A stretch of 64,000 nucleotides of DNA from positions 170,789-234,788 of the forward strand of contig JBBDQN010000051.1 of the NCBI GenBank assembly GCA_040905905.1. The letters run 5' to 3'. The notes beneath the pieces are model-generated. The model did no database searches. It was not told where the DNA came from and saw only the letters and a list, made by a program, of their open reading frames with translations. A program made the position numbers and the translations under genes. Of this stretch, positions 57,843 to 64,000 are shown piece after piece (within the stretch, counting starts at the first letter, position 1; every line of letters begins with the position of its first letter). The stretch is from JAICND01 sp040905905. Lineage in GTDB: Bacteria > Actinomycetota > Acidimicrobiia > Spongiisociales > ZC4RG35.

Positions 57843-58490
57843 CTACGGGACAACGACCACCATGCCGCGCGGATGCCGCGCCATCAGATAGCGCATCGCA
57901 GCGGGAGTCTCGGCGAGCGGGTATGTGCCGTTGACGAGTGGTGTGACGCGCCCGTCCTGCACCAGCGCCGCGAGCTCGAGCAAGCGGGCGCGAGTCACTT
58001 TCCTGACGAACTGCTTGACGTCCCGCCGCCGAAGAATCAGCCGCGCCGCATGGCCTGCGACGATCAGCGAGATGTCCTGGCCGCAGTTCAGAACGACGAC
58101 GCCGCCCGGCGACAGCGCACGAGGCAGCGCGCGCAGAGACCGGCCGCCGCCGTTGTTGAGGATCGCGTCGTACCGTTCCTCGCGCAGATAGTCGTCCGCG
58201 CGTGTAATCGACGACACGGTCGGCCCCGAGCTGCCGCGCGAGCTCGACGTTCTCCCCACGGCAGACGGCAGTGACGTGGGCGCCATACGCTTGGCTACCT
58301 GGACGGCGAAGCTTCCGACGCCGCCGGTCGCACCGGTGATCGCAATCCGTTGACCTGCGCGAAGTTGAGCGTGATCGCGCAGCGCCTCCAGTGCCATCGT
58401 GCCCGCGACACCCATCCCGGCCGCCTGCTCGAAGCTCAGGCGCTCGGGCTTCTGCACCAGGTTGCGCGGAACGCACTTGACAGAGTTGTG
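57843..58490 (-). pseudogene. Zinc-type alcohol dehydrogenase/quinone oxidoreductase remnant
   Basis: The reading frame gives the cofactor half of an MDR-family oxidoreductase: KPERLSFEQAAGMGVAGTMA, RIAITGATGGVGSFAVQVAK, DAILNNGGGRSLRALPRALS, TYPLAETPAAMRYLMARHPR. The N-terminal ~85-residue catalytic domain is missing. The segment AYGAHVTAVCRGENVELARQ, with LGADRVVDYTR, lies in another frame, so a one-base deletion near 58,290 and a one-base insertion near 58,198 are inferred. The truncated 5' end is within about 20 bases of the tRNA-Ile 3' end. Confidence 0.8.
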
Positions 58491-58508
58491 AAGTCGACAA
58501 CGGTCTGG

Positions 58509-58583
58509 TGGGCCCAGATGGACTTGAACCATCGGCCTCGTCCTTATCAGGGACGCGCTCTAACCGAGCTGAGCTATGGGCCC
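58509..58583 (-). tRNA. tRNA-Ile (GAT)
   Basis: Minus strand. Acceptor GGGCCCA pairs with TGGGCCC; D arm AGCTCAGCTCGGTTAGAGC; anticodon loop CTGATAA (GAT); T arm GGTTCAAGTCC. The discriminator A is followed by encoded CCA (58508-58506). A -10-like TAATCT lies at 58603-58598. In mycobacteria this gene follows gyrA on the plus strand, so here it is inverted. Confidence 0.96.
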
Positions 58584-58842
58584 AAAGGGAACAGGGGAGA
58601 TTATCGCGCGTTGTGACCCCTTCGGACGAAGTGCGCACCACCGTGGGGCTCTTACGTTTTCCATTCGGCGGAGTCCTCTACGGGTGGCTTTCGTCATCCT
58701 CGAGAACGTCCTGCTGTTTCGATCCTGCTTATGCTCGGCGGGCTACTGTCGACTGTCATTCTGTTTTACCTCGGTACGACTCTGTTTCCTGTGAACGAAC
58801 CTGCAGCCCGTTGGGTCCGGGTCCCTTCGACGAGCGGCGGTT

Positions 58843-59166
58843 ATGGATTCGGAACCTGACATTCGGTTCACCATGACCCCTGACTTTCGAGTCGAGTGGA
58901 TCGACGACGTGACTTCGCGTTTGGTCTCGGTTTTCGGAGAAGTCGACCTCGCATCGGTAGGAGGCCTCCGGGCGGCATTGGAGTGTGAACAACCGAGGCT
59001 GGTAATGGATCTCAGACACGTCACGTTCATGGACCTTTCGGGCCTGGAATGCCTGATCGAAGCGGTCGGGAAACACAAGGTCGTTCTCGTCACCAGTCCG
59101 ATGGTCGACCGATTACTAGAGCTCACCGCTACTGGCCAACTCTTCGAGATCAATAAAGGGGTTTGA
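58843..59166 (+). CDS. STAS-domain anti-sigma factor antagonist
   Basis: 107 residues. SRLVSVFGEVDLASVGGLRA is the first strand-helix unit; LVMDLRHVTFMDLSGLECLI holds the phosphorylatable Ser (DLSGLE corresponds to DSSGL/F). Such proteins bind the kinase-type anti-sigma factor when unphosphorylated and release a sigma factor. The HATPase partner lies 43 bp downstream. No sigma factor of this class is nearby. Confidence 0.87.
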   Translation: MDSEPDIRFTMTPDFRVEWIDDVTSRLVSVFGEVDLASVGGLRAALECEQPRLVMDLRHVTFMDLSGLECLIEAVGKHKVVLVTSPMVDRLLELTATGQLFEINKGV

Positions 59167-59209
59167 AGATGCGCGTCGTTGGGAAGGTCTTTGGAGGTCA
59201 ATTCTCCTG

Positions 59210-59563
59210 ATGGCCATACAAAGAGATTTCGAACCCGAGCCAGAGTCAGCCGGAGCTGTTAGACGTTTCGTGGCAGAGGCTATCCCGGGGGCGACTCATC
59301 TCGATGATGTGATTCTGGCGGCTTCGGAACTGGCGGCCAACGTCATCCGACACGCCGAGACGGCGTTCACCGTTCGGCTCATAGCCAACGAAAACCTGGT
59401 CCGTGTCGAGGTGTCAGACGGCTCCTCGATCATTCCCGCTCTCGAAGATCTAACTGAGTCCCACCGCGGATTGCGGCTGATCGAGGCGATTTCTGAAGAT
59501 TGGGGCTTCGAGATAACAGATAACGGCAAGACCGCGTGGGCAGAGTTCACAAATACCCCGTAA
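59210..59563 (+). CDS. HATPase anti-sigma kinase (RsbW-like)
   Basis: 117 residues. DDVILAASELAANVIRHAET is the N box; VRVEVSDGSSIIPALEDLTE is the G1 box; SHRGLRLIEAISEDWGFEI the G2 region. This GHKL fold phosphorylates STAS partners and holds sigma factors. It is paired with the upstream STAS protein. Confidence 0.87.
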   Translation: MAIQRDFEPEPESAGAVRRFVAEAIPGATHLDDVILAASELAANVIRHAETAFTVRLIANENLVRVEVSDGSSIIPALEDLTESHRGLRLIEAISEDWGFEITDNGKTAWAEFTNTP

Positions 59564-59739
59564 CGGTCGTTTTGCGTTCGAGGGAACGGCCGAACCACGG
59601 ACCAGGTTCCTGCCTCGTCGGTATCATTGCGTCTCTAGGGGACGGATGGTCGAATCGGAGCATCGGCTTTGGGAAATCACCGGGAGCGGTTCGCCGCCTT
59701 GTGGACCCTCCCACCGGCCCCACTCCACTCCCCAGGATC

Positions 59740-59826
59740 GTGAGTACTACAGGTTGGATCATCCTTATCATCGTCCTGTTTTTGGCTTTTGGCGGCTTCG
59801 GCTACAGCAGGCGGCGCAGGGGCTGA
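59740..59826 (+). CDS. 28-residue membrane peptide
   Basis: GTG 59740 reads MSTTGWIILIIVLFLAFGGF, then GYSRRRRG: one hydrophobic helix and an Arg-rich end. A weak AGGAT precedes it. The frame is open further back to 59536, but the extra part is Pro/Arg-rich without coding character and overlaps the HATPase gene. Confidence 0.45.
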   Translation: MSTTGWIILIIVLFLAFGGFGYSRRRRG

Positions 59827-59942
59827 GCCATGCGCCGGCGGCTCCGGTCGAGGTCCTAGCGGCTTAGACGCCGACCAACAGCGCCCTCCGTCCGCCACAC
59901 CCTGAGAGGTGCTCTAGGCACCTCCCAGGGCAGCGGGCTGAC

Positions 59943-60467
59943 TTAGGGGAGCCAGGCCGGAATCATCGGTGGGCAGTCCGCCACCTCGGAGTTGAAGTCG
60001 GCGAACATCCCGTCCGGGTTGTCCCTCCATATCCAGGCGTGCAGGGCCCACACTCCCAGGTCGGGGTTGTATTGGAATTCCTCCCCGAAGAGCGCGAGGG
60101 CGGTGTCGGTGGCCGCACCCACCTCTACCCATTCGACTCCCACCAACGAGAGCTTGGATCCGCCGACTTCGTAGAGCGTGGATCCGTCGACTTCGTATAC
60201 AAGTGCCTCCGGACGGAGGGGGTCGGCGACACCATCATCGATGATGCTCTGGTCGACGTAGTGCTGACCCATTCCGCCATCGGCAGAGTCGAAGCAGTCG
60301 AGGAAGCTCTCGTATCCGGCCATCTCCGCCTGGGTGATTGAGTGGTAGCGGGCCGTTGCCGCGCGGACTTGGGATAGCTCGGACGGGCCGGCCAGGGCCG
60401 GAATGGCCACCACCGCCGTGGTGATTACAGCCAGACCGATCAGCGTTGCGTACCGTCGTTCTTTCAT
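59943..60467 (-). CDS. Secreted hypothetical protein
   Basis: 174 residues. Signal peptide (about 1-26, TLIGLAVITTAVVAIPALAG) with likely cleavage after ALA. The mature part starts with a helix (TARYHSITQAEMAGYESFLD), then GGMGQHYVDQSIIDDGVADP, ALVYEVDGSTLYEVGGSKLS and an end GVWALHAWIWRDNPDGMFAD, resembling a secreted actinobacterial family of unknown function. Two cysteines may pair. Diverges from the SARP-type gene. Confidence 0.75.
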   Translation of the reverse strand: MKERRYATLIGLAVITTAVVAIPALAGPSELSQVRAATARYHSITQAEMAGYESFLDCFDSADGGMGQHYVDQSIIDDGVADPLRPEALVYEVDGSTLYEVGGSKLSLVGVEWVEVGAATDTALALFGEEFQYNPDLGVWALHAWIWRDNPDGMFADFNSEVADCPPMIPAWLP

Positions 60468-60590
60468 CCTTCCTACACCTCCAACAACTCACGCATCCGT
60501 TGGACAGGGAGGTCACTCACCTGCCGGCGCTTCGGTGAAACGCTGAGCGGAAGGCTCACACTCAGATGCAAAAGGGCGGTGAATCCCCCC

Positions 60591-60644
60591 TTTAACGCGG
60601 CATTAACGGACGCCCTTAGGCTCGAGTCCAGCGTCCGGTAGGAT
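60591..60644 (+). promoter_or_regulatory. Promoter of the SARP-type gene with 11-bp-spaced direct repeats
   Basis: TTAGGC (60616-60621), 17 bp, TAGGAT (60639-60644). Just upstream, heptads TTTAACG (60591-60597) and ATTAACG (60602-60608) are separated by 4 bases, an 11-bp period that is the usual spacing of SARP binding repeats. This suggests that the regulator controls its own gene. Confidence 0.55.
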
Positions 60645-60664
60645 CAAGACCGAGAGGAACCACT

Positions 60665-63600
60665 GTGCAGTTCGGGATTCTTGGCCGCCTAGAGGTGTCG
60701 AAGGATGGCCACGCGGTCGAGGTAAAGGGGAACAAACAGCGGGCGCTGCTCAACCTCCTGCTGCTTCACCCCAATCAGGCGGTATCCAAAGACGGAATCA
60801 TCGACGCTTTGTGGGGAGAGGACCTCAATGGACGTGAAGCGGGGACCTTGCGAGTCCATATCGCCCACCTCCGCAAAGCGCTACAGCCCACGTCGTTCGA
60901 CCGGCCGGAGCTGATCGTCACCCAGCCTCCCGGCTACTTTCTCAGGATCGACCCCGAATCGATTGATGCCAATCGCTTTGAGCGGTTGGCCGCCGAGGGT
61001 CGACGTCTTTTGTTTGACGATCCCGAACGAGCAGAAGAGCGCCTCAGCGAAGCCTTGGGGTTGTGGCGGGGGCCCGCTCTCGAGGAGGTTGCCTATGAGC
61101 TCTTCGCCGAGGGAGAGGCTCGACGCCTCGACGAACTGCGCCTAGCGGCGACAGAAGACCTCTTCGACGCACAACTCGCCAGAGGCTCCCACCACGAACT
61201 CGTCGGTGACCTCGAGGGCCTTGTGACTATTCATCCATTGCGCGAGCGGCTCTGGGGTCAACTCATGCTCGCTCTGTACCGCAGCGGTCGGCAAGCCGAC
61301 GCTTTGGCCACATATCGGCGGCTATCCGACTATCTCGGCCACGAGCTTGGACTGGAACCAAGCACACAGCTGCGGCAGCTGGAGGAGCGGATCCTCCTCA
61401 ACGACTCCACCCTTTTAGAGCCTGCCTTCCGAAGGGGACCCCATCGGCGCCCACCGGTGGAACGGACGAACTTGATCGGCCGAGCGAGCCAGGTCGCCGC
61501 TCTCCAAGCCAAGCTGAGGGCGGCTCAGCTCCTCACCCTCACCGGCACGGGGGGGGTCGGCAAGACCAGGCTGGCCCAACGCCTTGCCTGGTCGCAGCTC
61601 GAAGCAGGAGTCGAGGTGTGGTGGGTGGAGTTGGGAGCATTGGCCGACCCTCGCCTCATCCCCGATCAGATTGCAGCTGCCGGGGGGGTAGCTCAAGGGC
61701 CCGACCTCGAAACGGTCGAGTTGCTCGGGCGTCTCTTGGCCGAGCGTGAGCTCGTGATCGTCCTCGACAATTGCGAGCACCTCGTCGACGCATCCGCTCA
61801 GCTGGTCGATGACCTACTCACCCAGGCACCAGGGCTCAAGTTCATCGTCACGAGCCGGGAACCACTCCAGGTGCAAGGAGAGTTGGTCTGGCGGGTCCCC
61901 TCGTTGCCAGTTCCCGAGCCGACCGACGCGGCCGCAGATCTCATCACCTCTCCTAGCGTGGAGCTGTTCTTGGAGCGGGCTAGAGGTAGGGGCATTACGA
62001 TCGAGTTGTCCGCCCTTCCAGCCGTGGCAACGATCTGTCGAAGGCTCGACGGTATTCCGCTGGCGATCGAGTTGGCGGCCGCTCGTATCACCAGCCTCAC
62101 ACCTGAAGACCTGAGCGCTCGCTTGACTGACCGCTTCTCACTGCTGGAGCGCGGCGGCCGTACCGCCCTGGCCCGCCATCGAACGCTCGAAGCCGCCATC
62201 GATTGGAGCTTCCGGCTGCTGTCAGCGGCCGACCAGATGTTGCTTTCCCGGCTGTCAGTGTTCGTGACTGGCTTTGACCTGGAAGCTGCCCAAGCGGTGT
62301 GCGCATTCGATCCCTTAACGGCCGATGACGTCGCCAACGGAGTGGAACGATTGGCCGACAAGTCCATGATCGAGTTCTCGCCCGATCCCGCTCGGCGCCG
62401 TTTCAGCTTCACCGAGTCCATCCAGGCCTTCGCCTGGGATCGGCTACCTGGTGACCCCGTCGAATTGTTGAGTCGCCACCGGGATTGGGCCATGAGCCTG
62501 GCCGGCGCCGGGGCCCTGGGCATCCTTCAGGACGAGGGTGTCTGGTATCCCCGGCTGACTGGGGCATTCGGAGAGTTTCGCGCTGCATTCAACGAATCGC
62601 TCCGGCGGGGGGAGATCGATGCCGGGTTGCGTCTGGTTGGAACACTCGGCGGCTTCCTGATGTGGCGGCACAGCAACGAGGCCCTCGAGTGGCTGGAACG
62701 AGCTGTCCAAGCGGCCCAGCAATCGCCTGGTCAGGTCAAGACTTCGACGAGGGCCCTGGGTCTCCTCTCACTCGGAACTTATCTCTTTTTCCACAATCGA
62801 TTCGATGAGGGGCACGAAACACTAGAAGCGGCTGCTGTCCTCTACACCGAACTCAGTCATCCCGTCGGGCTGCTGTGGACCCGTTATCAGCAGAGCTTCT
62901 TTCCCAAGTCCGGCGACCCACAGGAGTGTGTTGAGTCTGCACAAGCTGCGGTCGACCTGGCTCGCCAGCTCGGCGCTCCGCCGGTACCCATGGCTTACAC
63001 CCTCACCCGTCTCGCTGAGGCCGCCCTCTTGGTCGCGGCCCGCCGCGAGATTCCTTCGATAGAGGCGCTGGACGAGATCCTCTCGATCTGCGAAGAGGGG
63101 AAGGTTTACTGCCGAGAGCTTCCCCAGGCATACGCCACTGGCGTCGCCAAGTCAGTCTCGGGCAGTGTTTTGGCCATGAAGGGGAGCGAAGAACGGGGCT
63201 TCTTGCTGATAGATGAGGGGCTCGCTGAGCGGGGCCGTTTCGTTGTGAGTACTCCTTGTGCCGCAGCACTCACTTCGGCTGGTCGGTTATCACAACGTCT
63301 CGGCTATGAGGACCGCGCTGTCGACTACCTTGCACGCGGTCTCAGGGCCTTGAAAGATGAAGGGCTGCCCTACTCCGCCCGGTCGAGCCTAGTGGGAGCG
63401 GCGGCGGCTATCAGAAAACAATATCCGGCGGTTGCCGCCCGGTTGTTGGGTGCTGCCGGCTCTCTCCGCCCCTCCTTTCTCTACGGCGGCTGCGTATTCG
63501 AAGACGAAGAAGGGGTGCTCGAGCTGGTTCGAATCGAAGCCGGCGACGACCGCTACTCCGCAGAATTGGGGTCGGGTCAGAGATTGGGTGCGCGGGATGC

Positions 63601-63676
63601 AATCGATCTGGCGATCTCTCACCTCGAAGCGTTAGCCAATGAAACCCTGACCCAGAAGCGGGTGGATTCGCGCTAA
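60665..63676 (+). CDS. AfsR/SARP-type regulator with BTAD, NB-ARC and TPR-like domains
   Basis: 1003 residues from GTG 60665. OmpR-type winged-helix domain (1-95, KGNKQRALLNLLLLHPNQAV, LRVHIAHLRKALQP), BTAD (about 100-245, HPLRERLWGQLMLALYRSGR, GHELGLEPSTQLRQLEERIL), STAND ATPase (about 268-620; Walker A LTGTGGVGKT at 291-300; Walker B ELVIVLDNCEHLVDA; GIPLAIELAAARI), and a C-terminal helical-repeat region (about 640-1000). Members switch on secondary metabolism or morphological genes after sensing ATP or a partner. The divergent neighbour is the secreted protein, a possible target. Confidence 0.92.
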   Translation: MQFGILGRLEVSKDGHAVEVKGNKQRALLNLLLLHPNQAVSKDGIIDALWGEDLNGREAGTLRVHIAHLRKALQPTSFDRPELIVTQPPGYFLRIDPESIDANRFERLAAEGRRLLFDDPERAEERLSEALGLWRGPALEEVAYELFAEGEARRLDELRLAATEDLFDAQLARGSHHELVGDLEGLVTIHPLRERLWGQLMLALYRSGRQADALATYRRLSDYLGHELGLEPSTQLRQLEERILLNDSTLLEPAFRRGPHRRPPVERTNLIGRASQVAALQAKLRAAQLLTLTGTGGVGKTRLAQRLAWSQLEAGVEVWWVELGALADPRLIPDQIAAAGGVAQGPDLETVELLGRLLAERELVIVLDNCEHLVDASAQLVDDLLTQAPGLKFIVTSREPLQVQGELVWRVPSLPVPEPTDAAADLITSPSVELFLERARGRGITIELSALPAVATICRRLDGIPLAIELAAARITSLTPEDLSARLTDRFSLLERGGRTALARHRTLEAAIDWSFRLLSAADQMLLSRLSVFVTGFDLEAAQAVCAFDPLTADDVANGVERLADKSMIEFSPDPARRRFSFTESIQAFAWDRLPGDPVELLSRHRDWAMSLAGAGALGILQDEGVWYPRLTGAFGEFRAAFNESLRRGEIDAGLRLVGTLGGFLMWRHSNEALEWLERAVQAAQQSPGQVKTSTRALGLLSLGTYLFFHNRFDEGHETLEAAAVLYTELSHPVGLLWTRYQQSFFPKSGDPQECVESAQAAVDLARQLGAPPVPMAYTLTRLAEAALLVAARREIPSIEALDEILSICEEGKVYCRELPQAYATGVAKSVSGSVLAMKGSEERGFLLIDEGLAERGRFVVSTPCAAALTSAGRLSQRLGYEDRAVDYLARGLRALKDEGLPYSARSSLVGAAAAIRKQYPAVAARLLGAAGSLRPSFLYGGCVFEDEEGVLELVRIEAGDDRYSAELGSGQRLGARDAIDLAISHLEALANETLTQKRVDSR

Positions 63677-63925
63677 GAAGCCGTAAACCCGGAACTTCAC
63701 CACACTCCCGATCAGTACCAAATCCGAGAACGCCCTAGCGGGACACTCGAACAACCGGCTAGACGCCACAATCATCGGAAGCGCCCAGGGGTGATTTATA
63801 CGCGCGGTCGTGCTGTCCTGCGGCCGTGCTGACGGCGCGATCCAGCAGATTCAGCAGTAGCGCCCTCTAATCTGTGACCAACGAGTTGGCCGCACCGGTT
63901 TGCAACCGCGTTTCCAACCCATCCC

Positions 63926-63999
63926 GGGGACGTAGCTCAGCCCGGCAGAGCGCCTGCTTTGCAAGCAGGAAGTCGTGGGTTCAAGTCCCATCGTCTCCA
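63926..63999 (+). tRNA. tRNA-Ala (TGC)
   Basis: Acceptor GGGGACG pairs with CGTCTCC including the G3-U70 pair that marks tRNA-Ala; D arm AGCTCAGCCCGGCAGAGC; anticodon loop TTTGCAA (TGC); T arm GTGGGTTCAAGTCCCAT (with TTCAAGT loop). The window ends at the first base of CCA. It should neighbour tRNA-Ile after gyrA; here 5.3 kb separates them. Confidence 0.96.
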
Positions 64000-64000
64000 C

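Noticed and set aside
57772..58641. 289-residue frame over the oxidoreductase remnant and tRNA-Ile
   Set aside because: It runs through a tRNA gene and matches the oxidoreductase only in the ~30 codons between the two frameshifts, so it is not a gene.
1..64000. CRISPR arrays, insertion sequences, prophage or rRNA genes
   Set aside because: No array of direct repeats with spacers, transposase, integrase, phage structural gene or rRNA segment was recognised in the window.

Overview
The window is high-GC DNA with an actinobacterial origin-of-replication gene order: pseudokinase (mviN tail) - sigM - anti-sigma - trxB - trxA - cwlM / parB - parA - rsmG - jag - yidC - yidD - rnpA - rpmH / dnaA - dnaN - recF - DUF721 - gyrB - gyrA - DUF3566. 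Threonine-rich linkers in secreted proteins, frequent GTG/TTG starts, ATGA/GTGA start-stop overlaps and the small compact operons suggest an Acidimicrobiia-like actinobacterium; the class is an inference from gene order and style, not from a marker-gene tree. A run of ten N bases at 775-784 shows that the sequence is a scaffold, probably a metagenome or draft assembly.

Left arm (1-22,900). After a truncated ssb and rpsF come panB, an ECF sigma factor with a membrane partner, a DNA repair TIM-barrel nuclease, pyrE, a short-chain cis-prenyltransferase with an altered DGN motif, an AtuA-like protein, HlyIII, aminopeptidase P and an endonuclease/exonuclease/phosphatase-family membrane protein. 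An AzlCD amino-acid exporter follows, preceded by an unlisted 29-codon ORF. Next to it lie a free-standing class III cyclase and a CGNR zinc-finger regulator; two related 30-bp operator-like elements tie these three units together. An arginine cluster (argC-argB-argR-argG-argH, no argJ/argD/argF) and a CCA-adding-type enzyme complete the arm.

Middle (22,900-36,750). A LacI-controlled operon (lacI - GH65 phosphorylase - substrate-binding lipoprotein - two permeases, no ATPase) takes up an alpha-glucoside and probably splits it by phosphorolysis. It is bracketed by two copies of a 42-bp palindromic repeat. A PilT ATPase, a histone-deacetylase-like enzyme, a GNAT enzyme, an LCP ligase and an unusual fusion of a lipid-linked-sugar flippase with a phosphoglycosyl transferase follow.

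Origin region (36,965-56,900). Envelope and redox genes, partition genes, membrane-insertion genes and replication genes diverge from oriC. DnaA-box clusters lie both upstream of dnaA and in the dnaA-dnaN gap. The MviN pseudokinase tail is encoded without the MurJ membrane part, and the CwlM amidase domain has lost its zinc ligands. Beyond gyrA the usual neighbouring tRNA-Ile and tRNA-Ala genes are separated and the Ile gene is inverted: a frameshifted oxidoreductase remnant abuts tRNA-Ile, and about 5 kb carrying a STAS/HATPase sigma-regulation pair, a secreted protein and a large AfsR/SARP-type regulator lies between the two tRNAs.
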